Of a stretch of 37,507 nucleotides of DNA, positions 1-7,612 are shown one piece after another. A program made the position numbers and the translations under genes. Below the pieces are notes generated by a model. It was given only the letters and a program-made list of their open reading frames with translations, had not been told where the DNA came from and made no database searches. The DNA lies in the NCBI GenBank assembly GCA_944331805.1, contig CALVIS010000008.1, forward strand, positions 1 to 37,507, read 5' to 3'. Origin of the DNA: an uncultured Bacilli bacterium (GTDB lineage Bacteria; Bacillota_I; Bacilli_A; RF39; UBA660). Each line of letters opens with the position of its first letter. The first letter of the stretch is position 1.

Positions 1-354
1 GGGTTAGAAAAATGGAGTCTTGTTATAACTCCATATGCTAACTAAAATTGTAAGATTTATTTTTGAAAATTCCCTTATACTAATATAAAAAGTTATTTTA
101 TAAGTGAAGATAATCATTATTTAGTGGAAGTTGTTTCAAATAAAGCTAGCAAGTCTTTTATGATAGAAAAAATATTAGAGAAAGAAAAAATATTAAAGAA
201 AAATGTCTTTACTATAGGTGATGGTATTAATGATATAGATATGATAAAAAAATATAATGGGTATAGAGTTGAAAATTCTTGTGAAGAGTTAAATTCTATT
301 ACTAATAGAGTTATTGATAATGTTAGTGATTTGATTAGTAGGATATCTAAATGA
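1..354 (+). pseudogene. HAD-superfamily (Cof-like) phosphatase remnant
   Basis: The frame running from base 1 to the TGA at 352-354 carries the C-terminal part of a Cof-type HAD hydrolase. It contains the motif IV signature GDGINDIDM (Mg2+-binding aspartates) and a preceding VSNKASKSFMIE stretch like the conserved K-containing motif III region. The same frame has a TAA at 43-45 and a TGA at 64-66, and the first possible start (GTG at 124) has no ribosome binding site. The nucleophile motif I would lie upstream of the window or is lost. I read it as a degraded gene end; a short free-standing ORF from 124 (76 aa) could not be a working phosphatase because it lacks the nucleophile domain. Confidence 0.6.
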
Positions 355-419
355 TTGAGAAATATATATAATTTTGCAACATGTGGTAAAAATTACCAAC
401 AAAAAATATCAATGTTTAA

Positions 420-448
420 TTTATATTAAATTACTCACATGATACTAT
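420..448 (+). promoter_or_regulatory. Putative promoter of structured RNA
   Basis: TTTATA (420-425), a 17-base spacer and TACTAT (443-448), with TGA directly upstream of the -10, giving an extended -10. Transcription would begin near 454, just before the AAGGA ribosome binding site of the leader ORF. The distance to that site is very short, so the exact start is uncertain. Confidence 0.4.
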
Positions 449-468
449 ATATACAAGGAACATTTGAT

Positions 469-510
469 ATGAGTGTCGTACCTCCAGAAAGAGGAGGTAG
501 AAGAAAATGA
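469..510 (+). CDS. Putative 13-aa leader peptide MSVVPPERGGRRK
   Basis: ATG at 469 follows AAGGA (455-459) at 9 bases and opens a 13-codon ORF ending in TGA at 508-510. The peptide has a diproline (VPPE) and a basic end (GGRRK); both are features seen in ribosome-stalling leaders, the latter resembling the +X+ type of macrolide-dependent arrest motif. Its codons lie in both strands of the 479-499 hairpin and in the 5' arm of the switch helix, so ribosome position would decide which structure forms. The stop overlaps a second ATG at 507 that reads only 8 codons. Function is inferred from layout alone. Confidence 0.35.
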   Translation: MSVVPPERGGRRK

Positions 511-678
511 AGTTAAAAACATTTAATATATAAATAGCGACACTCTAATCAACATTTGAGAAGAGTGTCAAGTTCAAAACTTATGGAGGAGACATTCGCT
601 CGCAAATCAAATGTTTCTCTCTTGCTGTACGCATTAGGCGTCCAACTTGTAATTAGTATATCTTAAGTTCGTACTTTT

Positions 679-702
679 AACACTACTTTTGGTGTTTTTT
701 CT
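679..702 (+). terminator. Intrinsic terminator of structured RNA
   Basis: AACAC (679-683) and GTGTT (692-696) form a short stem followed by a run of six T, then CTTTT. Confidence 0.55.
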
Positions 703-749
703 TTTATGTAGAATTCTATATAATTTTATTTTAAATATATACTTACTAT

Positions 750-1526
750 TTACTTAAATTCTATAAGTGTAGTATAAGGTGCTATTTGATAAAAAGTACA
801 ATGATTAATATTATTAGCATTTATAGTATCTATTGCTTCATAAGACCAAGTTTCTCCTGCTAAAAGATTTTCTGTATATGCTTTAGCAGTATCTATACTA
901 TTTCCGTCTTTATCATAGCATTTAAATTCTATTTGTAATCCATCTATGTCTTTATCAGTATTGTTAACTACAGTACCACTAATTTTATAAAAACCATTTT
1001 CATCAATACCTTGATTATTTATTGTATATGAATATTCCTCTGAGGTTAAATTATTTTGTCCACTCAATGTTTTAGTTCCATCTATTGACAAATTAATTCC
1101 ACCAATAATTAAGAAAATACCAATAATTGAACAAATTATCTTTACTAACAATGGCTCTTTCTTCTTTTTGCTTGTATCAATATTATTGTTATTTGAATTA
1201 AAATTTTCATTTAATATTGATAATTTTTCACTTTCTAATGATTCAAGTTCTTTTGTATCAATATAGGAAATTTCAATATTTGGTCTTATAAACCCCTCTG
1301 AAATATCGACTTTAACATTTTTGTTGCTTAAATCTAACTTTTTTATATATGAAGCTGACGTACAGGCTTTTGACGTACAATAAAATTCATATATTCCATT
1401 ATCAAGATTAAAAATTTTAGTTTGTTTATTTCTTAACTTATATATTTGTTGATTATTTAAATAACATTCTATTAAAGTTCCATCTAACATTTTTTTTTCA
1501 TTTCTTGATAAAATTAATTTTCCCAT
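750..1526 (-). CDS. Membrane-anchored protein with FxLYD-like domain
   Basis: 258 aa. Residues 1-110 form a cytoplasmic, mixed-charge domain. Residues ~112-125 are Asn/Lys-rich (run of four Asn, then KKKK), followed by one transmembrane helix (VKIICSIIGIFLIIGGINL, ~129-147). The extracytoplasmic end has the pattern SGTVVNNTDKDIDGLQIEFKCYDKDG, typical of the FxLYD family of small beta-sandwich domains found on Firmicute surface proteins. The start ATG (1526) follows GGAGG, though with short spacing (about 4 bases). The gene stands alone, convergent with the structured RNA, with its own promoter at 1587-1616 and a palindrome in the leader. Exact role unknown. Confidence 0.7.
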   Translation of the reverse strand: MGKLILSRNEKKMLDGTLIECYLNNQQIYKLRNKQTKIFNLDNGIYEFYCTSKACTSASYIKKLDLSNKNVKVDISEGFIRPNIEISYIDTKELESLESEKLSILNENFNSNNNNIDTSKKKKEPLLVKIICSIIGIFLIIGGINLSIDGTKTLSGQNNLTSEEYSYTINNQGIDENGFYKISGTVVNNTDKDIDGLQIEFKCYDKDGNSIDTAKAYTENLLAGETWSYEAIDTINANNINHCTFYQIAPYTTLIEFK

Positions 1527-1540
1527 AATACCTCCATAAC

Positions 1541-1567
1541 ATTTTAATATATAATATATATTAAAAT
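1541..1567. repeat. Perfect 12-bp inverted repeat in leader
   Basis: ATTTTAATATAT (1541-1552) and its exact complement ATATATTAAAAT (1556-1567) are separated by AAT. The palindrome sits between the predicted - strand transcription start (~1580) and the ribosome binding site of the 750-1526 gene. It could be an operator for a dimeric repressor or a hairpin in the mRNA leader. Confidence 0.6.
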
Positions 1568-1586
1568 GAAAATATACTTTAATAGA

Positions 1587-1616
1587 ATTATATCATATTT
1601 TTTTTAGTATTGTTAA
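1587..1616 (-). promoter_or_regulatory. Promoter for the 750-1526 gene
   Basis: On the - strand: TTAACA (1616-1611), an 18-base spacer, and TATAAT (1592-1587) preceded by TGA (extended -10). Confidence 0.6.
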
Positions 1617-1708
1617 TTAAATGGTAAGTTAATAAAAAGTCTTATTTGATTAAGATATTTATTTCTTAATTAAAATATGCTAAAATATATAGCGAAGGGG
1701 CGATGTCT

Positions 1709-2857
1709 ATGGAAGAACACGTTATAGATATGAATGAGAAAAATACTCTAGCGATGAAACTTCTTCATTATTTTATTACAGAAAAAGGTTATACTCCTAT
1801 AATATTACAAGGAGCTGAAGATGAGATTTGGCTTGAAAATTTAGATGAAGATTATAAAGTCGTTAGATTAGTAATGAGATATATTCATAATGATGAACAA
1901 TATAAATTTGATATTTTTAAGACTAATAGAATCTTAAGAAAAATAAAGAAAAAGACTTTATCATTTAAATTAAATACACTTAGTATCTTTTTAGATTTAG
2001 GTGGAGCGGTTAATTTAGATGAATTTAAAACTGATAATATAACAGCAGTTGAAGTTCATGAAGATGCTGATGTTAAGAAAAATAAATTATTAAAGTCTAT
2101 CTTCCCTGATCTTTCTCGTAAACTTAAATTTAGTGAAGAGGGAATAGAGTTATTTATTAAAGTAACTAATGATATAAATAAACACAATCAAAAGGACCAA
2201 GAAAGAGTTGCCGATGTCTTTTCACCTAAGAAACCTATTATTACTTATGCTTTAATTATTATAAATGTCCTAGTATTCTTTATTCCTTTACTTTTAGGTA
2301 ATTCTGATATAGCGACAGCATATTTAGGTAGTTATGGGCCATTTGTTAAGATGGGAGAGTATTATAGATTAATAACCGCTGCTTTCGTTCATGCTAATAT
2401 TGCCCATTTACTATTCAATATGTATGCTTTATGGATTATAGGAATGCAGTTAGAAAGCTTTATTGGTAAATGGAGATTCTTAGTAGTTTATCTATTTAGT
2501 GTTATCTGTGGTTCTTTATTATCAGTAGTAGTAACACCAGATGCTTTAAGTGTAGGAGCAAGTGGTGCGATATTTGGTTTACTTGGAGCATTGTTATATT
2601 TTGGATATCATTATCGTATTTACTTAGGTACTGTTATTAAGAGCCAGATAATACCATTAATCGTTATCAACTTATTACTTGGATTTATGGTACCAAGTAT
2701 CGATAATGCCGCTCATATTGGAGGCTTAATAGGTGGATTTTCTATGATGATTGGTGTAGGTGTTAAATATAAGAGTAGTAACTTTGAGAAGATTAATGGA
2801 CTTATTGTTAGTTTAATATTCTTCGTTTTCTTAGTATATATGGCTTTATTTGCATAA
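1709..2857 (+). CDS. Rhomboid intramembrane serine protease, GluP/YqgP-like
   Basis: About 382 aa. The first ~180 residues are a soluble cytoplasmic domain like that in front of Bacillus GluP (YqgP). Seven hydrophobic segments follow. Catalytic signatures are visible: HANIAHLLFN in the second helix, the serine in GASGAIFG, and the histidine in NAAHIGGLIGG, so the Ser-His dyad is intact. The C-terminal TPR region of B. subtilis GluP is absent. The ATG at 1709 is preferred over 1703 because the AAGGGG site (1695-1700) is 8 bases from 1709 and only 2 from 1703. Rhomboids cleave membrane proteins within or next to a transmembrane helix; the substrate is unknown. Confidence 0.9.
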   Translation: MEEHVIDMNEKNTLAMKLLHYFITEKGYTPIILQGAEDEIWLENLDEDYKVVRLVMRYIHNDEQYKFDIFKTNRILRKIKKKTLSFKLNTLSIFLDLGGAVNLDEFKTDNITAVEVHEDADVKKNKLLKSIFPDLSRKLKFSEEGIELFIKVTNDINKHNQKDQERVADVFSPKKPIITYALIIINVLVFFIPLLLGNSDIATAYLGSYGPFVKMGEYYRLITAAFVHANIAHLLFNMYALWIIGMQLESFIGKWRFLVVYLFSVICGSLLSVVVTPDALSVGASGAIFGLLGALLYFGYHYRIYLGTVIKSQIIPLIVINLLLGFMVPSIDNAAHIGGLIGGFSMMIGVGVKYKSSNFEKINGLIVSLIFFVFLVYMALFA

Positions 2858-2914
2858 GCCTTTTTCTTTAATTAATTTTACGAACAAAGTTTTAACAGGA
2901 GAGGAAGTGATAAC

Positions 2915-5071
2915 TTGGTAGTAGGTGTTTTAGTTGAGATAACTAGTAAAAGTGTAGATAGAATCTTTGACTATAGTGTTCCTAATTCTTTAGAATCTTT
3001 AATAGAAGTAGGTAAAAGAGTAAAGGTTCCTTTTGGTAATAGAACTCTAGTGGGGTTTATTTTAGAGATTAAAAATACTAGTGATGTAGATAACTTAAAA
3101 GAAATAGAAGAAGTTTTAGATGAAGAAGTAATACTTACTGAAGAGTTATTAGAACTTGGTAAATATTTAAAAGAGACAACTCTTGCATCTTTAATTAGTT
3201 GTTATCAAGTAATGCTTCCTAAAGGATTTAAAGCTAGTATTAAAGGTAATGTTAATAAAAAATATAGAAAAGTATATTATTTAAATGATTATGATAAGAA
3301 GTTAACAGATAAACAACAAGAGGTTGTAGAGTTATTTACTGGTAAAGAGAAGTTAAGTCGTGAGGAGTTAAAAGATGTCTCTACATCTGTTCTTAATACC
3401 TTAGTTAAAAATAATGTCTTAAGAGTAGAAGAGGAAGAAGTCTATAGATTAGACTATGAAGAAAGTGAAAGAAAAGTAAGAAAGTTAACTTCTTTACAAG
3501 AGGAAGCAGTTAATAATATTTTAAATACTGAAAATACTGTATCTTTGTTATATGGTGTTACTGGTAGTGGTAAGACGGAAGTATATATGGAGTTAATTGA
3601 TAAGTATTTAAAGAAAGGTTTAAAAAGTATTGTTTTAGTACCAGAGATATCACTAACACCACAGTTAATTAAAAGATTTGAAGAAAGATTTGGAAGTAAT
3701 ATAGCATTACTTCATAGTGCCTTATCAGATGGAGAGAAATATGATGAGTATAGAAGAATTGTAAAAGGTGAAGTAGATATTGTAATAGGTGCTAGAAGTG
3801 CTGTCTTTGCACCTTTAAAAAATCTTGGCCTTATTATTATAGATGAGTGTCATAGTGACTCTTATAAACAAGATAATAATCCTAGGTATAATGCTAAAGA
3901 TGTGGCGATTAAAAGAGCGAAAGATTTAGGGGCAAAAGTAGTTTTAGGGAGTGCCACACCTATGTTAGAAGAGTATGCTAGAGGACTAAAAAATGTCTTT
4001 AATCTAGTAACATTAGAAAAAAGAGTTAATGGTAAAGAGTTGCCTAAAGTAGAGATTATTGATATGAATAAAGAAGTAGGTAAGGCTAAGGGACATTTCT
4101 CACTACCTTTAATAGATGAAATTAATAAGACTATCGAAAAAGGGGAACAAGTAATACTTTTATTAAATAGAAGAGGATATTCTTCATTTGTTACTTGTTC
4201 TAATTGTGGTGAGTCTGTTAAATGTCCTAACTGTGATATAACTTTAACATATCATAAGAGTAGTAATATATTAAGATGCCATTACTGTGGTTATGCTACT
4301 AAGTATGAAGTTACTTGTCCTAAGTGTCATGAGAAGTCACTAAAAGATTTAGGTGTTGGAACAGAAAAGGTAGAAGAAGAGATAAAAAGTATTTTTCCTA
4401 CTGCAAGAGTCCTTAGAATGGATGTTGATACTACTAGTAGGAAAGGGGCTCATAAAAAGATAGTTGATGCTTTTGCAAGAGGGGAAGCAGATATCTTACT
4501 AGGTACTCAGATGGTTGCTAAAGGCCTTGACTTTCCTAATGTTACTTTAGTAGGAGTAATAAATGCTGATACCTCACTTATGCTTCCTGACTTTAGAAGT
4601 AGTGAGAAAACATTTGATTTACTTAGTCAAGTAGCAGGAAGAGCTGGTAGAAGTGATAAATCTGGTAAAGTTATATTCCAGACATTTAATGAAGATAATT
4701 ATGCTATTAAGTGTGCTAAAGAAAATGATTATAAGTCATTTTATAAAGAAGAGATGAAAGTAAGAAAATTAATGAAATATCCTCCTTACTACTATCTCGT
4801 CTCTTTAAATATCTCTAGTAAAGATAGTAAACAAGCCTTAATAGAAGCGAAAAAGTGTGAGAAAGTATGTCATAAATATCTAGATAAGACTATAATATTA
4901 GGACCTAGTCCTGCCTCTATCTTTAAAAAGCAGAACATTTATTACTATCAATTAATATTAAAATATCAGTATCAAGATAATATTCACGAAGTCTTAGAAA
5001 AACTAGTAGATTATTATGCTACGATAAATAAAGTTAACTTAGATGTTGACTTTAATCCAATACATTTGTAA
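2915..5071 (+). CDS. priA: Primosomal replication-restart helicase PriA
   Basis: 718 aa, TTG start behind AGGAGAGGAA. In order: N-terminal DNA 3'-end binding domain (DYSVPNSLESLIEVGKRVKVPFG), winged-helix region, helicase lobe 1 with Walker A GVTGSGKT (~214-221) and a DExH box reading DECH (~310), a zinc-binding insertion with four CxxC pairs (~426-472: CSNCG, CPNC, CHYCG, CPKC), lobe 2 with GTQMVAKGLDFPNV and QVAGRAGR, and the C-terminal domain. It reloads the replicative helicase at stalled forks. All key motifs are present; the third box residue is Cys where Glu is common. It is separated from the next gene by only ~29 bases. Confidence 0.97.
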   Translation: MVVGVLVEITSKSVDRIFDYSVPNSLESLIEVGKRVKVPFGNRTLVGFILEIKNTSDVDNLKEIEEVLDEEVILTEELLELGKYLKETTLASLISCYQVMLPKGFKASIKGNVNKKYRKVYYLNDYDKKLTDKQQEVVELFTGKEKLSREELKDVSTSVLNTLVKNNVLRVEEEEVYRLDYEESERKVRKLTSLQEEAVNNILNTENTVSLLYGVTGSGKTEVYMELIDKYLKKGLKSIVLVPEISLTPQLIKRFEERFGSNIALLHSALSDGEKYDEYRRIVKGEVDIVIGARSAVFAPLKNLGLIIIDECHSDSYKQDNNPRYNAKDVAIKRAKDLGAKVVLGSATPMLEEYARGLKNVFNLVTLEKRVNGKELPKVEIIDMNKEVGKAKGHFSLPLIDEINKTIEKGEQVILLLNRRGYSSFVTCSNCGESVKCPNCDITLTYHKSSNILRCHYCGYATKYEVTCPKCHEKSLKDLGVGTEKVEEEIKSIFPTARVLRMDVDTTSRKGAHKKIVDAFARGEADILLGTQMVAKGLDFPNVTLVGVINADTSLMLPDFRSSEKTFDLLSQVAGRAGRSDKSGKVIFQTFNEDNYAIKCAKENDYKSFYKEEMKVRKLMKYPPYYYLVSLNISSKDSKQALIEAKKCEKVCHKYLDKTIILGPSPASIFKKQNIYYYQLILKYQYQDNIHEVLEKLVDYYATINKVNLDVDFNPIHL

Positions 5072-5100
5072 AATAAAAAAATATGAAAGAAGGAATTGTT

Positions 5101-6195
5101 ATGGAGAATTTGCCTAAGAAAATAGTTAGTATTAAAGCTAATGATGTGTTTATTGAAAAAAACATAAGAAAGTTTGGTTATACCTTGAATGAAAGAACTA
5201 ATGAGGAAATTTATGTTCCTATAGCATTACCAAGATGGACTAGACCAGAAAAATCTTTTGATATTATTGATGATAGTAGAGACTTTGTTAATGGTTTTAA
5301 AGTAGTACAAACAGCTAATAAAGAATATGCTTATGTAAGAGAAGAAGATAATGAATTATTACCATATAGATATGATATTGCCGCAGACTTTAATGAATAT
5401 GGTTATGCTATGGTTGGTAAGGATTCCAAAGTTTCTTGGATAGATAGAAATTTTAGATATTTTGACGCTAATAAAGAAAAGTTTTTAGATGAAGAGAAAG
5501 GTGAATATATTAGATTTAATGGTTTCTTAAGTGTTGGTGAATTTAGTAAAGTAGAGTACCCTTTATCTAAAGTGTGTCGCCTTGGGTATGGTAATACAGT
5601 TAGTTATTTGGGTATTGATGGTAAATTTAAGGAATTTTCTAAATACGATGGAGAAAAGATATGTGAAAATAATTCTAATAAAATTTTTTCATATTGGAGT
5701 ACAGATTTTAATGATAAGGGATATGCTAATGCAAATGGGGGTAGTCTAATTCTACTATCTAGTGGTCATTATTTAACTGCTAAAGATTTAATAAGAATTT
5801 GTGAAGAGAAAGGATTTTTAGATACTATAGGTAGCAGAATAGAAAAACAAGAACAAGAATATTATAAATTCTTAAAAAATGTAAAAGAAAAAACTACAAC
5901 TATTGCCGATGATTTATCTAAACGTAATAATTTAATTGCAGAATTTGGTATAGGTAGTATAGAACTTAAGAAAGAAAAATTAATTTCTAGTTATGGTAAA
6001 GATGTTTATTTAAGAGCATTAACTAATAATTCTTTAGTATGCTTAATTGTTAGAGAAGAAATGCCTGCAGAAATAGTAGATTTAGAATTATTTCAAAGTT
6101 CACTTGCTAGAAGAGGAATACCTTCATATATAGATAAAGAAGAAAATGTTTTCTATTATAACGCCAATAAACATGTAAGAGAACTAAAAAAATAA
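5101..6195 (+). CDS. Hypothetical protein with WG-like repeats
   Basis: 364 aa from the ATG at 5101, chosen because GAAGGA (5089-5094) sits 6 bases upstream; an earlier in-frame ATG at 5083 has no site. The middle carries aromatic/Gly repeat units such as YRYDIAADFNEYGYAMVGK followed by WIDRNFRYF, which resemble WG beta-repeats. The C-terminal third is helical and charged. No signal peptide or membrane helix, so probably cytoplasmic. It lies between priA and the 6267 gene on the same strand. Function not recognised. Confidence 0.6.
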   Translation: MENLPKKIVSIKANDVFIEKNIRKFGYTLNERTNEEIYVPIALPRWTRPEKSFDIIDDSRDFVNGFKVVQTANKEYAYVREEDNELLPYRYDIAADFNEYGYAMVGKDSKVSWIDRNFRYFDANKEKFLDEEKGEYIRFNGFLSVGEFSKVEYPLSKVCRLGYGNTVSYLGIDGKFKEFSKYDGEKICENNSNKIFSYWSTDFNDKGYANANGGSLILLSSGHYLTAKDLIRICEEKGFLDTIGSRIEKQEQEYYKFLKNVKEKTTTIADDLSKRNNLIAEFGIGSIELKKEKLISSYGKDVYLRALTNNSLVCLIVREEMPAEIVDLELFQSSLARRGIPSYIDKEENVFYYNANKHVRELKK

Positions 6196-6266
6196 AAATA
6201 TAATCTATAATAATTTTAAATTTATCTTTTTATTATAGTATTCTTTCAAGAAGGGAGTTATTGTTT

Positions 6267-6737
6267 ATGGAAGAAAAAGAAAATGAATTATTACGAAAAA
6301 AGATGGTTCAAAAATTTAGAAATTTGCCACTTGAATTTGATTTTGATTTATCTTTAGAAGATTTAGATCTTGTTATTACTGATACTGTATTAGAATGGGT
6401 ATTGAAATCTTTGATGTCTAATATAGCTGCTTATTGTTCTAGATATCTTGATTGTAAAGCTAAACTTGAAAAACCTATAGATTATGAAAGCACTCGTACG
6501 ACTATAGAGGAATATAAAAAAAGTCTAAGTTGGACAATTAAAACAGAATATAAAATTTATAGTGTCTTTGAAAAACTTAGCTTAAAGAGAAAAAATAATT
6601 TAGAACTAATTAATGATTTTGGAAATAATACCAAAGTAATTTTACTAGAAAATAATTTGTTGCCTCAAGAAAAAATTTCCATAGGTGAGAAAGAAGATGG
6701 GAACATTAAGTTTAGTAAAAAAATGGTCAAAAAATAA
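6267..6737 (+). CDS. Hypothetical small helical protein
   Basis: 156 aa from the ATG at 6267, 9 bases after AAGGGAG (6251-6257); an upstream in-frame TTG (6261) is too near that site. The protein is highly charged and predicted mostly helical, with no membrane segment and two Cys near the middle (AYCSRYLDCKAK). It follows the 5101 gene by ~70 bases and is closed by the terminator at 6801. I do not recognise the family. Confidence 0.6.
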   Translation: MEEKENELLRKKMVQKFRNLPLEFDFDLSLEDLDLVITDTVLEWVLKSLMSNIAAYCSRYLDCKAKLEKPIDYESTRTTIEEYKKSLSWTIKTEYKIYSVFEKLSLKRKNNLELINDFGNNTKVILLENNLLPQEKISIGEKEDGNIKFSKKMVKK

Positions 6738-6800
6738 GACTATAATACAATAGATGTTTTAATCTATGTATAGGAAAATATTTGTAAGTAACAAGATAAT

Positions 6801-6831
6801 AGGAGCTTAGATATTCTAACTCCTTTTTTTT
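6801..6831 (+). terminator. Intrinsic terminator before sigK
   Basis: AGGAG-C-TTAG pairs with CTAA-CTCCT (6801-6823), followed by eight T. Confidence 0.85.
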
Positions 6832-6857
6832 GACATATTATTTATTAGGTGATAAAA

Positions 6858-7568
6858 ATGTTGTTTAATTTATTTGATAGCCTAAGAGGATTCTTTACTT
6901 TTACAGCAAGTTATTCTAATCAAGTCTTTAAAGAACCACTATCAAAAGAAGAGGAAGAAGAGTGTATTAAAAAAATGGGCGAAGGAGATAAGGAAGCTCG
7001 TAATAGTTTAATAGAACATAATCTTAGATTAGTCGCTCATATTGTTAAGAAGTTTGATTATAAAAATATTGACCAAGATGACCTTATTAGTGTTGGTACA
7101 ATTGGACTTATTAAAGGGGTAGATACCTTTGTTCCTAATAAAGGGAATCGTCTTACTACTTATTGTGCTAAATGTATTCAAAATGAGATACTAATGTACT
7201 TTCGTGCTAATAACAAAAATAATAAAAATATCTCTTTAAATGAACCTGTTGGTTTTGATAAAGAAGGTAATGAAATATCAATACTTGATGTTATAAAAGC
7301 CCCTAGACCTGACTTTATAGAAGAGATTAATTTAAAAGATAATGTTAAACTGCTTAACTCTTATTTAAAAGTCTTAAGTAAAAGAGAAAAAGAGATTATT
7401 GTTAAAAGATATGGTTTAGAAGGGAATGATTTATGGACTCAAAAACAAATTGCCGATAAATTAAATATTTCTAGAAGTTATGTATCTCGTATTGAAAAGA
7501 GAGCCTTAACTAAGATACTTAGAGAGTTTATTAAGAATAATAAGTATAATGATGTAGATTTCAGCTAA
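6858..7568 (+). CDS. sigK: Mother-cell sporulation sigma factor K precursor
   Basis: 236 aa. The core is unmistakably sigma-K: RNSLIEHNLRLVAHIVKKF (region 2.1), DLISVGTIGLIKGVDTF and TTYCAKCIQNEILMYFRA (2.2-2.4), and region 4 KREKEIIVKRYGL with the helix-turn-helix ISRSYVSRIEKRALTKI. It directs late mother-cell transcription (coat and cortex genes). The hydrophobic N-terminus (MLFNLFDSLRGFFTFTASY) corresponds to the pro-sequence removed in Bacillus by SpoIVFB, so processing control is probably retained. The gene is continuous, with no skin-type insertion. Start: ATG at 6858 after AGGTGAT; an in-frame GTG at 6849 lies inside that site. Confidence 0.93.
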   Translation: MLFNLFDSLRGFFTFTASYSNQVFKEPLSKEEEEECIKKMGEGDKEARNSLIEHNLRLVAHIVKKFDYKNIDQDDLISVGTIGLIKGVDTFVPNKGNRLTTYCAKCIQNEILMYFRANNKNNKNISLNEPVGFDKEGNEISILDVIKAPRPDFIEEINLKDNVKLLNSYLKVLSKREKEIIVKRYGLEGNDLWTQKQIADKLNISRSYVSRIEKRALTKILREFIKNNKYNDVDFS

Positions 7569-7584
7569 AAATATTAGTAGACTG

Positions 7585-7593
7585 TGCTATACT
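7585..7593 (+). promoter_or_regulatory. Extended -10 promoter for deacetylase
   Basis: TGCTATACT immediately upstream of the 7613 gene. No good -35 lies 16-18 bases away. The 12-mer AGACTGTGCTAT (7579-7590) recurs exactly at 33479-33490 in another promoter. Confidence 0.4.
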
Positions 7594-7612
7594 AATATTA
7601 GGAGCTGGGATT

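Larger units (their letters stand above)
454..702 (+). ncRNA. Unidentified structured RNA with leader ORF
   Basis: This gene-free stretch between the HAD remnant and a convergent gene is rich in complementary segments. A hairpin forms from 479-485 and 493-499 (7 bp). GAGTGTCG (471-478) can pair with CGACACTC (538-545), but the second strand can instead pair with AGAGTGTC (562-569), so the two helices exclude each other as in a switch. Downstream, CAAGTT (569-574) and AACTTG (644-649) close a multi-branch loop containing hairpins 589-596/610-619 and 629-632/638-641. A terminator follows at 679-702. No downstream + strand gene is available for control in cis, so it may act in trans or be the remains of an attenuator. 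I do not recognise a known class (T-box, TPP, SAM, tmRNA, RNase P, 6S and group II domain V do not fit). Confidence 0.5.

Noticed and set aside
454-702. Retron, group II intron or known riboswitch
   Set aside because: No reverse transcriptase is near, there is no domain V sequence, and conserved cores of TPP, SAM, lysine, glycine, purine, preQ1 or T-box elements are not present.
6830-6858. Perfect TTGACA at 6830-6835 as sigK promoter
   Set aside because: The matching -10 position (TAAAAA, 6853-6858) overlaps the sigK start codon, so it cannot serve the gene; the T-run of the terminator makes the match by chance.
6858-7568. Skin-type element interrupting sigK
   Set aside because: The reading frame is continuous through regions 2 to 4.
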